Origin: Clostridium ljungdahlii DSM 13528
GTDB lineage: Bacteria; Bacillota; Clostridia; Clostridiales; Clostridiaceae
Length of the DNA: 64,000 bases
Direction: 5' to 3'
Assembly (NCBI RefSeq): GCF_000143685.1
Contig: NC_014328.1
Location: 3,224,001 to 3,288,000 of the forward strand
The position numbers were made by a program, and so were the translations under genes. The first letter of the stretch is position 1; each line of letters opens with the position of its first letter. The notes beneath the pieces were generated by a model. That model did not search any database and was not told the origin of the DNA. It saw only the letters and a program-made list of their open reading frames with translations. This document shows, in pieces, positions 1-9,638 of this stretch.

Positions 1-9
1 TACATCAAG

Positions 10-257
10 TGATTCTTAGGTTCAGGTGGAGTTTTCTTATAAGGAATACCTTTTCTGCATCTGAACCTTATTAACAGTATTCTTAGTGTCTTTAGCACTT
101 TAGAATACGTTATCCTTTAGGGGAAGAACTTATCCAGGCGCGTAGCAGTGCTTATCCCCCACTTTGAAGAAAAGCAGATATCCCAAATCTTTGATTTGGT
201 GATAGTCGCTTTCACAGAGTGCGATGGGGGTGTTAGCAATGGTAGCGATCGGATAAA
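10..257 (+). repeat. Structured intergenic repeat, copy A (long form)
   Basis: Member of a family found nine times in this window. The order is a 5' hairpin (GGTTCAGGTG pairing with CATCTGAACC), an extra module with the hairpin TTCTTAGTG/CACTTTAGAA, then TTATCC closing on a final GGATAA around a long inner hairpin. The inner hairpin is extended by a segment (about 165-220) that copy H also carries in the same place. Strand is given so that the element ends in GGATAA. Function unknown: a non-autonomous mobile element or a structured RNA are both possible. Confidence refers to family membership. Confidence 0.8.
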
Positions 258-260
258 ATA

Positions 261-306
261 AAAAAATAATATTGTGTAGAACTATCTACACAATATTATT
301 TTTTTA
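261..306. terminator. Strong bidirectional hairpin terminator
   Basis: A near-perfect stem of about 20 bp around TAATATTGTGTAGA and its complement, with a four-base loop, A-rich on the left and T-rich on the right. It lies just beyond the stop codon of the leftward receiver-domain gene and would end its transcript. Confidence 0.75.
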
Positions 307-320
307 TTGCCAGAAAAACA

Positions 321-1160
321 TTACTTTTCTTTATTTATTTTCATTTTCATTTTAATATTTAATTTATTCATTAAATAATTTTTATCTGTTCCATCATCAG
401 GAAAAATAACATAGCTGCATTTAAGATCATACTCACTATACTTTTCATTCATAATTTTTATTTTATTATAAACACATTCCATCTGATGAACAACTGAAAC
501 AACTTTTCTGTAATTACAGTCTGGAACTACACTTATAAACGTAGATAATCCGTATTTCTCAAATAAATCTGGTACCTTAAAAAGACTTCTCAACTTTTCA
601 TAAACCAAATCAAGTAAAATAAGATAACTGTCTTTTACTTCTATTTTCTCTTCTTGTTCTGTATAGTATTTTTTTACTAAGCTTACCATAATAATTGAAA
701 GCTTTTTATTTTGTGACCCACATTTCATGATTTGTCTGGCAATATACTCCTGAAAATTCAAGTATACTATTTCTTCTGGTCTATCTGAATTTCTACTAGA
801 TTTTATGAGTTTCATTATTCTTTTAACTAAATTTTTACTATTGAAAGGTTTTAATATATACTCTGAAGTACCTGCTTTTATGCCTTTTATAAATGCTTCT
901 CTAGAATTTAATTTTGTAAGTATCATTACAGGAATGTTTAATTTTTTAGCCTTTATCTTTTTAAGTACTTCAAATCCATCTTCAGTGCTTAATCCCACCT
1001 CAAGTATTATCAAATTTATTTCTTCTTTTTTATCATATAACCTATTAAAGAACTCAAAGGAATTTCCACATTCATATACCCCAATTCCAGCATCTTCTAA
1101 TACGCGTCTCACCCTATATCTTACATATATCATATCATCTAATATTATAACTTTGTTCAT
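321..1160 (-). CDS. Receiver-domain protein with Glu at the phospho-site and degenerate GGDEF-like domain
   Basis: Residues 1-120 form a CheY-like receiver domain. The acidic pair (D8, D9), the Thr in MILTK and the Lys in ILKPF are present, but the phospho-acceptor Asp is Glu (E54, in LIILEVGL). Residues about 130-270 look like a diguanylate cyclase fold in which the GGDEF signature has decayed: YGLSTFISVVPD stands where GGDEFAVVLPD is expected. It is therefore unlikely to make c-di-GMP. Glu may mimic the phosphorylated state, or phosphorylation may have been lost. Followed by a strong terminator; fabG and an MCP gene lie upstream on the same strand. Domain calls are by eye. Confidence 0.75.
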   Translation of the reverse strand: MNKVIILDDMIYVRYRVRRVLEDAGIGVYECGNSFEFFNRLYDKKEEINLIILEVGLSTEDGFEVLKKIKAKKLNIPVMILTKLNSREAFIKGIKAGTSEYILKPFNSKNLVKRIMKLIKSSRNSDRPEEIVYLNFQEYIARQIMKCGSQNKKLSIIMVSLVKKYYTEQEEKIEVKDSYLILLDLVYEKLRSLFKVPDLFEKYGLSTFISVVPDCNYRKVVSVVHQMECVYNKIKIMNEKYSEYDLKCSYVIFPDDGTDKNYLMNKLNIKMKMKINKEK

Positions 1161-1284
1161 AATTATTCATCCTATAACATCAATATTTTAACCATCCCTT
1201 TTATTAAAATTAATTTTTCCATATTCTATTTATCGTCCACTACTACTATTATTTTATATGTATATTACACTAAAGGTTCATTTC

Positions 1285-2028
1285 TCATATCATTCCACCA
1301 TCTACCGTTATTATCTGTCCTGTTATGTAGGCAGATGAATCACCTGCCAAAAAGCATACAGTTTTTGCTATATCTTTACATTGTCCAAATTTACCCATAG
1401 GTATATCTTCGATTAAACTTTTCTTCTCATCCTCTTTTAACCAGGAGTTCATTTCCGTATCAATTACCCCTGGTGCAACTGCATTTACCCTTATATTCGA
1501 AGGTGCCATTTCCTTTGCAATAGATTTTGTAAAAAGATTTATAGCTCCTTTAGATGCAGAATAAATGGATTCACAGGCAGCACCTACATTTCCCCACATA
1601 GAAGAAATATTTATTATAGATCCTGATTTTTTAGAAATCATATGTTTTAATACAGAGTGAGAACAGTTAAGTACACCCTTTAAATTCACATCTATAATAG
1701 AATTCCACTCATCTTCTTTCATATCTACAAAAAGTCCTATTTTAGAAATTCCTGCATTATTAACAAGTATATCTATTTTCCCCATTTTACTTAATGCATA
1801 TTGCACTATTCTTTCAGCATTACTATATAAACTAACATCCCCCTGTACTACCATTCCTACCGAACCGGCTTGTTTTATCATATCCAAGGTTTTATAGGCT
1901 TCTTTCTCATCTTTTTTATAATTTATTACTACATTTGCACCACATTTTGCTAAATTTATAGCAATACTTCTTCCTATTCCTCTAGAAGCTCCTGTTACTA
2001 TTGCTACTTTTCCGCCTAAATTTTCCAT
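1285..2028 (-). CDS. fabG: Short-chain dehydrogenase, 3-oxoacyl-ACP reductase type
   Basis: A classical SDR of 247 residues, the usual FabG length. It has the NAD(P)-binding TGASRGIG at residues 12-19, NNAG at 90-93, and the catalytic Ser142/143, Tyr156 and Lys160 in ISSMWG...YSASK. It ends in the common SDR C-terminus ITGQIITVDGG. The likely reaction is NADPH-dependent reduction of a 3-oxoacyl thioester or a similar ketone. No other fatty-acid genes are nearby, so this may be a paralogue with a different substrate rather than the housekeeping FabG. It starts about 50 bases after the MCP gene on the same strand. Confidence 0.8.
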   Translation of the reverse strand: MENLGGKVAIVTGASRGIGRSIAINLAKCGANVVINYKKDEKEAYKTLDMIKQAGSVGMVVQGDVSLYSNAERIVQYALSKMGKIDILVNNAGISKIGLFVDMKEDEWNSIIDVNLKGVLNCSHSVLKHMISKKSGSIINISSMWGNVGAACESIYSASKGAINLFTKSIAKEMAPSNIRVNAVAPGVIDTEMNSWLKEDEKKSLIEDIPMGKFGQCKDIAKTVCFLAGDSSAYITGQIITVDGGMI

Positions 2029-2078
2029 AATGATTTTATCCTTCCTACATTAACATAAAATTTACTTTTCAATTAATA

Positions 2079-4145
2079 TTATACATTAAATTTACTTAAA
2101 ATGTGAAGAAGCTCCTCAGACCCACTTGCATTTCTCATAGTATACAAAGATATGTCCCTATTTTCATTTGCTATTTCATCTATATTATCTGATATATCTA
2201 CGGATGCTTTAGTTCCATCATTTGATGACTCCACTATAATACACATTATTTTAGTTATTACTAAAAAAGACTCATCTATATTTTCCATAAGCCCACAAAC
2301 CTTTTTTAATACAGATTCAAATCTCATTCCATCCTCTTCATAATCTTTGCTTATGTCCACCATTTTTCTGTAATCCGACAAAATATTTTTCTCTAAAATT
2401 TTCAATACACTTTCAGCTGATTTGGAGAGTTTTTCTACCGATTTTAAAGCACTTTTTACATTTAATTGTATATTACTTACCATATCAGAAGATTGCATAG
2501 CTAATTTTCTTACCTCTTCTGCCACCACCATAAATCCCCTGCCATATTCGCCAGCCCTTGCGGCTTCTATATTGGCATTTAATGCTAATATATTTGTTCT
2601 ATCTGATATAGTTTTTATTTCTTCAGCCATTATAGAAATATTTTTTACTACTTTCACATTTTCCAGTGCATGTCTTAATTCATTACTATACTGTGTATAA
2701 TAATTTTCAAAGTCATGCTTTGAGCTTTCCGTATCTTTTTTAATATTTAAAGCCCTTTCCCTTATGTTTTTTGCAAGAGCCAAGCCTTGATTTGCCTCTT
2801 TTGCTGAGTTTTTTATTTCATGCTTTATATTTGATATCTTTTGGTTCACTTCTTCTATAGAAGATAAGTTCTCCTGCATATTAGAACATATTTGTGAAGA
2901 TTCATCTGAAACCAACTTTATTTCCGAATGCGATTTTTCAAACATTTTATTTACATTATCCGCAGCTTCCAAAGCTTCTCCGCTTTTTAGTTTTACTTGT
3001 TCTATAATATACTTTATTTCATTCATTGCATAATTTAATGCTGAAGCCGTATCTCCAAATTCATCTCTTTTGTCAATTTGTATTCTGTAGTTTAAATTAA
3101 ACTTTGATAATTCCAGGGCATACTTTCTTATTTTATGAAGTGGTTTTTTTATAGTTCCAGCTATAAATAACCCTATAAAGAATCCTATCAAAATAAATAG
3201 AACAGTTATCATAATTATTTTGTATTTTAACATATTTACTTCACTAAATATTTCACTCTTATCTATAGTAAGCCCCAGCGACCAATTTAAGTCAGCTATT
3301 GGTGCATAGGCCATAAACATATCTTCATTATCTTTTTTATAGTATCCCGAGCCACTTTTACCCATTATCATATTTTTTTCTAAAATTGACAGTTCACTTA
3401 AAGAATGATCTTTTTTTTCATCTTCTATAGTATTATCTTTATTTAGCACCAGTTTCAAATCCTTATGTGCTACCTTAACCCCTTCCTTATTTATTATAAA
3501 ACAGTATCCGCTTTTACCCAGTTTTTCATTTTGAACTAATTTATTTAAACTTTCCATACTTACATTTGAAAATAATACTCCTACAACTTTTTCATAAGAA
3601 TCTTTTATTGGAACTGCCACCGCCATTATCTGCTGCCCATCCGTATTCATCACTGGATCTGAAATAGACATTTTCCCACTTAACGCATTTTTAAGGTAGT
3701 AATTCTTGGTGTCCTCTAAATTAGCTTTAGTCTTTTCACCAGTTTGCATATAAATCATACCACTTGAATCCATCACATTTAAGTTCACATATCCTAATTG
3801 TTTTGCTCTCATCTTAAGAAGAGGTGTCTGTATTGAAGTATTCATGGATTTTATAATATCATTTGATGCTAACTCTTCAATTGCTTTAACATCCTGTTTT
3901 AAAGTTGCATCTATGAGTTTAGAAGACTCTATTGCTCTACTTTCAAGCGAAAATTTTATACTATCTTCCATAGCTCTATAAGCACTGTAATAAGATGTTA
4001 TTCCTAATATACTGCATATGAATATTATAAGTATTCCAATCTCACAAACTATTTTCACTCCCACACTGTTTAAAAAAGATAGATTAAACTTTTTCTTCTT
4101 ACCAAAAAATAACTTTGAGGCACTTAAAAATAATTTTTTTAACAT
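2079..4145 (-). CDS. Methyl-accepting chemotaxis protein (Cache-HAMP-MCP)
   Basis: A transmembrane chemoreceptor of 688 residues. It has a first membrane helix at about 32-54, an extracellular double-Cache-like sensor at about 55-305, a second membrane helix at about 308-332, HAMP to about 385, and a cytoplasmic signalling coiled coil. The signalling tip matches the family ([15 protein letters not shown], then [13 protein letters not shown]). It should bind a small ligand outside the cell and signal to CheA/CheW; the ligand is not predictable. Start supported by GGAGG eight bases before ATG. The neighbouring fabG may be cotranscribed. Confidence 0.9.
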   Translation of the reverse strand: MLKKLFLSASKLFFGKKKKFNLSFLNSVGVKIVCEIGILIIFICSILGITSYYSAYRAMEDSIKFSLESRAIESSKLIDATLKQDVKAIEELASNDIIKSMNTSIQTPLLKMRAKQLGYVNLNVMDSSGMIYMQTGEKTKANLEDTKNYYLKNALSGKMSISDPVMNTDGQQIMAVAVPIKDSYEKVVGVLFSNVSMESLNKLVQNEKLGKSGYCFIINKEGVKVAHKDLKLVLNKDNTIEDEKKDHSLSELSILEKNMIMGKSGSGYYKKDNEDMFMAYAPIADLNWSLGLTIDKSEIFSEVNMLKYKIIMITVLFILIGFFIGLFIAGTIKKPLHKIRKYALELSKFNLNYRIQIDKRDEFGDTASALNYAMNEIKYIIEQVKLKSGEALEAADNVNKMFEKSHSEIKLVSDESSQICSNMQENLSSIEEVNQKISNIKHEIKNSAKEANQGLALAKNIRERALNIKKDTESSKHDFENYYTQYSNELRHALENVKVVKNISIMAEEIKTISDRTNILALNANIEAARAGEYGRGFMVVAEEVRKLAMQSSDMVSNIQLNVKSALKSVEKLSKSAESVLKILEKNILSDYRKMVDISKDYEEDGMRFESVLKKVCGLMENIDESFLVITKIMCIIVESSNDGTKASVDISDNIDEIANENRDISLYTMRNASGSEELLHILSKFNV

Positions 4146-4294
4146 AAAATTCCTCCAGTATATAAATTTACATTAATCATATCTTTTATTTTAATGTGGT
4201 ATTTTTAAGCTGTTGTTAAATAGAACTTTTTTTAACGTAAATTTAACCTATGATAACCAACATGGATATTCCAATGAAATTTACAATAATATAT

Positions 4295-4323
4295 TTGAAT
4301 TGGCTTTTTTAATATGATATAAT
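4295..4323 (+). promoter_or_regulatory. Sigma-A-type promoter of the glycine riboswitch transcript
   Basis: TTGAAT at 4295-4300, a 17-base spacer and TATAAT at 4318-4323, ending about 15 bases before the structured leader. Confidence 0.65.
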
Positions 4324-4338
4324 TGTGATAATTTAAAA

Positions 4339-4464
4339 GGGTCGGATGAAAATAATGGGATTAAATTTTTAAACCGTTATTAGACGAACCTCTGGAGAGA
4401 CTCTTATGAGCACCGAAGGGGAAAGCCAAAGTTGGGTGAAACTCTCAGGTACAAGGGACAGAGG
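4339..4464 (+). promoter_or_regulatory. Glycine riboswitch, single aptamer with upstream ghost-aptamer stem
   Basis: The aptamer core is clear: P1 CCTCTG (4389-4394) pairs with CAGAGG (4459-4464), and GGAGAGACTC, GCACCGAAGG and AACTCTCAGG match the gcvT RNA consensus. Upstream, AATAATGG and CCGTTATT form an 8-bp stem closed by GGGTC/GAACC. This looks like the ghost aptamer of a singlet glycine riboswitch. A terminator follows at 4529, so control is probably transcriptional and glycine-activated (inferred from the class, not shown). Confidence 0.85.
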
Positions 4465-4528
4465 ATTTTATACAAAATGATAATTATTGACTTAATTAAT
4501 AGTTATTGTTTAAAATCTTATTTTCCAG

Positions 4529-4557
4529 AGACTAATTTAATTTGGTCTTTTTTTTTA
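4529..4557 (+). terminator. Riboswitch expression-platform terminator
   Basis: AGACTAA and TTGGTCT form a 7-bp stem followed by nine T. It lies between the glycine aptamer and the ACT-domain gene, where ligand-dependent antitermination would act. Confidence 0.75.
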
Positions 4558-4614
4558 TAATTGCTAATAATAGAATTAATCAATACAAACTATTTAAAGG
4601 AGATGGATTATAAA

Positions 4615-4884
4615 ATGAAGTCATTTATAACTGTACTTGGAGAAGACAAAACTGGTATTATTTACAAGGTAACTTCTGTACTATTTGAAAATAACATAAA
4701 TATTTTGGACATAAACCAAACTCTCATAGAAGGCTATTTTACAATGGTAATGCTAGTTGATTTATCAAAAATGAAAACAGATTTTATAGAACTAAAAAAT
4801 CACCTTGAAAACAAAGCTAAAGAAATAGGAGTTGTCATTAAGCTTCAACGAGAAGACATATTCACTTCTATGCACCAAATTTAA
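4615..4884 (+). CDS. ACT domain protein, UPF0237 family
   Basis: 89 residues, the normal size for UPF0237. It is a single ACT fold (SFITVLGEDKTGIIYKVTS) of the kind that binds amino acids as a dimer. The ATG at 4615 is chosen over an upstream TTG at 4561 because AAAGGAG lies at 4596-4602 and the family starts at this Met. It precedes the UPF0210 gene by 18 bases, and this pair is conserved in many Firmicutes. A glycine riboswitch upstream suggests a glycine-linked role; the biochemical function of the family is not known to me. Confidence 0.85.
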   Translation: MKSFITVLGEDKTGIIYKVTSVLFENNINILDINQTLIEGYFTMVMLVDLSKMKTDFIELKNHLENKAKEIGVVIKLQREDIFTSMHQI

Positions 4885-4902
4885 ACTAAGGAGTTGAGTT
4901 AA

Positions 4903-6261
4903 ATGATAAATACTAAAGACATTATGGAAACCATAAACATGATTGACAAAGAAAACCTAGACATAAGAACCATAACTATGGGTGTCTCTCTTTTAGATTG
5001 TATAGATAGTGATGGAAAAAAAGCAAGAACTAAAATTTACGATAAAATAACTAAACAAGCTGAAAACCTAGTAAAAACTGCCAATGAGATTGAAACGGAA
5101 TATGGTATACCCATAATACATAAAAGAGTATCCGTTACACCTATTTCACTGATAGCCCAGGCAAGCTCTGATAAAAGTTATGTAGAATATGCCAAAATTT
5201 TAGATAAAGCTACCCAAACTTTAGGTATTGACTTTATTGGGGGTTTTTCAGCACTTGTACATAAAGGTTATACTAAAGGTGACAAAATACTTATAGAGTC
5301 CATTCCAGAATCTCTAGCTGTTACTGAAAAAGTCTGCTCCTCTGTAAATGTAGGAACTACAAAAGCAGGAATAAACATGGATGCAGTAAAAGATATGGGA
5401 AGAATAGTAAAGGAAACTGCCTATCTCACTAGAGAAAATGAGAGTATAGGTTGTGCAAAGTTAGTAATATTTTCAAACGCAGTAGAAGATAATCCTTTCA
5501 TGGCAGGAGCATTTCATGGAGTTGGAGAAGCTGATTCCATAATAAACGTAGGTGTTAGTGGTCCTGGCGTTGTAAAATGTGCTCTAGAAGAAGTTAAGGG
5601 GCAAAATTTCAATGTAGTTGCAGAAACAATAAAAAAGACAGCTTTTAAAATAACAAGAATGGGTCAATTAGTTGCTGGAGAAGCTTCAAAAAGATTAAGT
5701 GTTCCTTTTGGTATAGTAGATTTATCACTTGCACCTACACCTGCTGTAGGAGACAGTGTTGCAAGAGTTCTGGAAGAGATGGGCCTTGAAAGTTGTGGGT
5801 GCCCAGGTACTACTGCTGCTCTAGCATTATTAAATGATGCAGTCAAAAAAGGAGGCATAATGGCAGCATCTCAAGTTGGTGGATTAAGTGGTGCGTTTAT
5901 ACCTGTAAGTGAGGATGAGGGTATGATAAGTGCAGTAAATTCAGGGTCTCTTAATCTTGAAAAATTGGAAGCAATGACTTGTGTATGTTCTGTAGGTCTT
6001 GACATGATAGGTATACCTGGTGATACTCCTGAATCCACTATATCTGCCATAATAGCAGATGAATCTGCTATTGGAATGATTAATAATAAAACAACTGCCG
6101 TGAGGGTAATCCCTGTTTACGGGAAAAATGTCGGAGATGAAGCAAATTTTGGAGGACTTCTCGGAAAAGCACCTATAATGCCTGTAAGTAAATTTTCAAG
6201 TGAAAGTTTCATAGCTAGAGGTGGAAGAATTCCTGCTCCAATTCACAGCTTTAAGAATTAG
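4903..6261 (+). CDS. UPF0210 / PFL family protein (DUF711)
   Basis: 452 residues, full length for UPF0210. It opens with the family's typical N-terminus ([21 protein letters not shown]) and carries long Gly-rich stretches ([36 protein letters not shown]). The fold is related to pyruvate-formate-lyase-like barrels, but it lacks a glycyl-radical motif. SD AAGGAG lies before the ATG. It is cotranscribed with the ACT-domain gene behind the glycine riboswitch, so the two probably act together in glycine-responsive metabolism (inference). Confidence 0.88.
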   Translation: MINTKDIMETINMIDKENLDIRTITMGVSLLDCIDSDGKKARTKIYDKITKQAENLVKTANEIETEYGIPIIHKRVSVTPISLIAQASSDKSYVEYAKILDKATQTLGIDFIGGFSALVHKGYTKGDKILIESIPESLAVTEKVCSSVNVGTTKAGINMDAVKDMGRIVKETAYLTRENESIGCAKLVIFSNAVEDNPFMAGAFHGVGEADSIINVGVSGPGVVKCALEEVKGQNFNVVAETIKKTAFKITRMGQLVAGEASKRLSVPFGIVDLSLAPTPAVGDSVARVLEEMGLESCGCPGTTAALALLNDAVKKGGIMAASQVGGLSGAFIPVSEDEGMISAVNSGSLNLEKLEAMTCVCSVGLDMIGIPGDTPESTISAIIADESAIGMINNKTTAVRVIPVYGKNVGDEANFGGLLGKAPIMPVSKFSSESFIARGGRIPAPIHSFKN

Positions 6262-6433
6262 ATTTTCCACTTAAAAGCCCCATATATTTTTAATGTTGAA
6301 TGCAAATTTAAATATAGGTATAAATAAAATTTAATTTTATTGTAAACATGTTTAGAAATACAATAATACTACGATAACATATACATAGTTACTATATATT
6401 GCTATTCTAATGATTTATATGAGGTGAGATAGT

Positions 6434-7492
6434 ATGTTGTCAAAAAAGAAATTAGTTCGAATAAGCGAATTAGAACCAGGAATGATATCAGCAAGTGATA
6501 TAACCTTTGAAAATAAAATGCTGTTAGCTAAAGATATTGCCATTACGGAATCGGCTATAGAAAAGCTAAAACAAAATATTATTGTGGACGAAGTAGAAAT
6601 TTACGTAGAAGATACTTCCGAGGATCCTTTAACTGCTAAAATAGAAACGGTACAAGAACTTGAGAATACTTTTAATGAATTTTCTTACAACTTGGAAAAT
6701 ATATTTGATACCATATCTAATTTAAAAGCTCCTGAAATAAAGGAAGTACGAACTTTTTCAGAAAAAATACAAGAAGAGTTTAACTCTACAGGCCTAGTTA
6801 TTAAAAATATAGTATTCCACGGAAGTGGCAATGATACCATTTACAGACACAGCGTAAACGTAGCAGCTGTAAGTTTTATACTTGGAAAATGGTTGGGGTT
6901 TAGCAAAAGGGATATAAATTTATTAACTTACTCAGCAGTACTACATGATTTTGGAAAAATCAAGATAAGTAAGGATGTTATAAATAAAGAGGGAAATCTC
7001 ACCCCAGAAGAATATAAAATTTTTAAAACTCATCCTGCCATAGGTTATAATTTTGTAAAAGAGATCCCCTATTTAGATTCTTCCGTAAGTTATGGTGTAT
7101 TAATGCATCATGAGAGAATGGATGGGTCTGGGTATCCATTAGGTATTAAAGAAGATAAAATTCATAAATTTGCTAGAGTAATAGCTATTGCAGATTTGTT
7201 TGATGATTTAAGCTCCAATAGATATTGTAAAGAACTAAGCGGTCCTTTTGAAGCTTTAGAAATTATTCAACAGCAAAGCCTTGGGAAACTCGATTGCCAA
7301 TATTGTACTATGTTTTTAAATCACATAGTAAACTACTATATGGGTGAAAATGTACTTTTAAATAATGAGCAATGTTGTAAAGTCATCCAAGTTGACATGA
7401 ATGATTTGAGAAATCCTCTTTTACTTGATGACAATGGATTCCTTGATTTAAAAAAAGAAAAAGATTTATATGTTAAAAAGCTGGTTATTTAA
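6434..7492 (+). CDS. HD-GYP domain c-di-GMP phosphodiesterase
   Basis: 352 residues. The HD-GYP domain covers about 125-300, with the metal motif LHDFGK and the signature HHERMDGSGYP, both intact. This predicts hydrolysis of cyclic di-GMP to pGpG or GMP. The N-terminal 110 residues (LVRISELEPGMISASDI) resemble the small domain that often precedes HD-GYP in Clostridia. No membrane segment, so cytoplasmic. GAGGTGAG precedes the ATG. The stop codon lies within a terminator hairpin, so it is probably monocistronic. Confidence 0.88.
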   Translation: MLSKKKLVRISELEPGMISASDITFENKMLLAKDIAITESAIEKLKQNIIVDEVEIYVEDTSEDPLTAKIETVQELENTFNEFSYNLENIFDTISNLKAPEIKEVRTFSEKIQEEFNSTGLVIKNIVFHGSGNDTIYRHSVNVAAVSFILGKWLGFSKRDINLLTYSAVLHDFGKIKISKDVINKEGNLTPEEYKIFKTHPAIGYNFVKEIPYLDSSVSYGVLMHHERMDGSGYPLGIKEDKIHKFARVIAIADLFDDLSSNRYCKELSGPFEALEIIQQQSLGKLDCQYCTMFLNHIVNYYMGENVLLNNEQCCKVIQVDMNDLRNPLLLDDNGFLDLKKEKDLYVKKLVI

Positions 7493-7505
7493 TAACCAGC
7501 TTTTT
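7475..7505 (+). terminator. Intrinsic terminator overlapping the HD-GYP stop codon
   Basis: AAAAAGCTGGTTAT and ATAACCAGCTTTTT form a perfect stem around a three-base loop. The stop codon at 7490-7492 lies in the hairpin. Confidence 0.85.
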
Positions 7506-7683
7506 GTTCACTTTTTATAACATTTTGTTTTACAGTTGTATACATTTACTAATAATTAGCGTCAGTTCCATATAATAATCACTAAATCCTTGCTTTTTAT
7601 ATACGATATAGTATTATAGACTATGGTTTAATTACTTTTTAACAAACTATTATTACATTATATAACATAGGAGGCTATTATTT

Positions 7684-8727
7684 ATGATAAAATTTACCGA
7701 TAATGATAAAATTGACTTAGATTCATTAGAAATACAGGATGTTTTGGATATTAATACACTTCAAAAATTTCAGGATAACTTTGCTGATAGTATGAATATT
7801 GCAAGTGTTACAGTTGACAAAAATGGACACCCTGTAACAAAACCAAGCTCTTACACTGACTTTTGTTTAAATCTCACCCAATCAACTTCCAAAGGAACTT
7901 CCCGCTGTGCAGAGTCACACCGCAGGGGAGGTGAAGAAGCAACAAGGACTGGCAAACCATATATTTATACTTGCCATGCGGGTTTGATTGATTTTGCTGC
8001 TCCTATAATAATAGAAGGCAAATCAATAGGAACAATACTTGGTGGACAAGTTGCTTATTCTAAAGTAGATGAATCAGTCGTTCGAAAAAATGCCGCAGAA
8101 ATGGGTATAAACGCTGATAGATATGTAGATGCATCGAACAAAGTCTATACAGTAAGTGAAAAAAGCGTAAGAGCAGCTGCTGAAGTTTTATTTATCGTGG
8201 CAAATGCACTTTCCAAAATAGGTTATGAGGCACTTTTACTTGGTGTATCTACTAAAAATTTATCTGAAAATTTCGGCCAAATTTCAGCAACTATGGAAGA
8301 GCTAGCTGCTTCAGCTGTAAATGTAAGCAACAATCAACATCTTTTAAATGAAGAAATAAGCAGAGTTAAAAATATATCTATGGATATAAATTCTATATTA
8401 AATTCCATAAAAAGTATTGCAGATCAAACAAAAATGCTTGGTTTAAATGCTTCTATAGAAGCAGCTAGAGCTGGAGAAGCTGGAAAAGGATTCAGTGTAG
8501 TAGCTGCAGAAATAAGAAAACTATCTCAGGATTCTAAAGAAACTGCTTCTAAAATAACAGATCTTACTAAAAAAATACAGGAATCTGTAGATAAGGCACT
8601 AGAAACTTCCAGTTCCACTTTTGAAACTACAGAACAACAGACATCTGCAATAGAAGAAGTATCTGCTAATGTCCAGGAAGTTTCCGTAGTAGCAGACACA
8701 TTAAGTAACATGGCAAATAAGAAATAG
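7684..8727 (+). CDS. Soluble chemoreceptor with PocR sensory domain
   Basis: 347 residues, no membrane helix. Residues about 20-180 are a PocR-type ligand-binding domain ([21 protein letters not shown]; conserved Cys in [14 protein letters not shown] and [14 protein letters not shown]). Residues about 200-345 are an MCP signalling domain with the tip sequence [20 protein letters not shown]. It lacks HAMP. PocR domains are known to bind small hydrocarbon-type ligands such as propanediol, so it probably senses an internal metabolite and signals to CheA. AGGAGG precedes the ATG. Confidence 0.88.
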   Translation: MIKFTDNDKIDLDSLEIQDVLDINTLQKFQDNFADSMNIASVTVDKNGHPVTKPSSYTDFCLNLTQSTSKGTSRCAESHRRGGEEATRTGKPYIYTCHAGLIDFAAPIIIEGKSIGTILGGQVAYSKVDESVVRKNAAEMGINADRYVDASNKVYTVSEKSVRAAAEVLFIVANALSKIGYEALLLGVSTKNLSENFGQISATMEELAASAVNVSNNQHLLNEEISRVKNISMDINSILNSIKSIADQTKMLGLNASIEAARAGEAGKGFSVVAAEIRKLSQDSKETASKITDLTKKIQESVDKALETSSSTFETTEQQTSAIEEVSANVQEVSVVADTLSNMANKK

Positions 8728-8739
8728 TTATGAATTGGT

Positions 8740-8832
8740 AGTTAAGAATTAATAGTTATGGATGATTTTCTTACGCTTTTCACTATTAATTCTTAACTCT
8801 CTCATATATAAAATTTTTACTTAACATAAAAA
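8740..8832. repeat. Short palindromic intergenic element
   Basis: AGTTAAGAATTAATAGT (8740-8756) is repeated as its exact inverse at 8782-8798, a 17-bp stem with a 25-base loop. It is followed by ATATATAAAATTTTTACTTAA, a flank shared with the elements near 28.4 and 37.1 kb. Related sequence occurs at 13.69-13.9 kb. It looks like a small MITE-like element; no gene is visible. Confidence 0.55.
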
Positions 8833-8899
8833 AATTGTAAATTAATCAATTTACTTAGTGGATAGTGACAAGTGCTATATGGCAAGTGAATGAGTCTTT

Positions 8900-9427
8900 T
8901 TATTTTAAATCATATCTTTTTAATAATATCCACGTATTTTTATTCCACATATAAAGGGATATATTATCAAAATACTCGTCAAAATCACAGGGATATTTGT
9001 TCACATAATCCCATATTTCTTTAAATTTGTCCTGTATCCTCTTTGACACTATAGTACAATGAAATACCTTATTTTTACCCTCGTTGGATTTAAAATTTAT
9101 CCATGGGATTTTGCTAAGTTCATCTATAAGTTCATCATGTGTTTTCTTTGCCTCAGGTGACACCTTCACATTCATATAAATTACATCTTTCCTAAACTTA
9201 CCATATTCCTGGATTTTTATTTGGGTCTTATGATTGTTTTTTTGAAACTCTTGTAAAACCTTCAACATATCTTCAATTTTATCCGTTTCAAAAGGTGCCT
9301 TTATTGTAAAATGAGCCGGTAATTTAGCTTTCCTCTTTTTAAATTTATAGCATACATCATTTCTCAACTTTTCATGAAATTTTAGTGCATTACCACCTAT
9401 AGTACATACAAGAACATATCGTTCCAA
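8900..9427 (-). CDS. 2'-5' RNA ligase / 2H phosphoesterase family protein
   Basis: 175 residues with two HxT motifs (H39/T41 in AHFTIKAPF, H123/T125 in FHCTIVSK) set in the duplicated LigT-like fold. 2H enzymes act on 2'-5' or cyclic phosphodiester bonds in RNA or nucleotides; the substrate is unknown. The start is taken as TTG at 9427: AAAGGAGG sits seven bases before it and would be inside the coding region if the upstream ATG at 9445 were used. A structured repeat lies upstream. Confidence 0.78.
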   Translation of the reverse strand: MERYVLVCTIGGNALKFHEKLRNDVCYKFKKRKAKLPAHFTIKAPFETDKIEDMLKVLQEFQKNNHKTQIKIQEYGKFRKDVIYMNVKVSPEAKKTHDELIDELSKIPWINFKSNEGKNKVFHCTIVSKRIQDKFKEIWDYVNKYPCDFDEYFDNISLYMWNKNTWILLKRYDLK

Positions 9428-9506
9428 TTTTATGCCTCCTTTCAATGCAAATATTACATTATATTTTCACCATATTTAAAATTGAAATACCTAATTTTAT
9501 TTTTTT

Positions 9507-9638
9507 GTCCGATGACTACCTGCTCTAATACTCCCACTTCTCCAAGTGGTAGTAAAGAGCAGCTACGTCCCTGGATAACGATTTCTAAGCATCAGGTGGA
9601 GTCAAAAAACTCCATCTGATGCCAAGAACTCTGTTTAT
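9507..9638 (-). repeat. Structured intergenic repeat, copy B (short form)
   Basis: Read on the minus strand it begins ATAAACAGAGTTCTTGG, forms the hairpin CATCAGATGGAGT/ACTCCACCTGATG, then TTATCCAGGGACGTAGC, an inner hairpin (GCTCTTTACTACCACTT pairing with AGTGGGAGTATTAGAGC) and AGGTAGTCATCGGA. Its first bases overlap the stop codon of the membrane protein gene at 9638, so it forms that gene's 3' end in sense orientation. Confidence 0.85.

Noticed and set aside
805..1191. A 128-codon rightward frame opposite the receiver-domain gene.
   Set aside because: It has no binding site and its low-complexity Ser/Phe/Ile composition is that of a shadow of the real gene.
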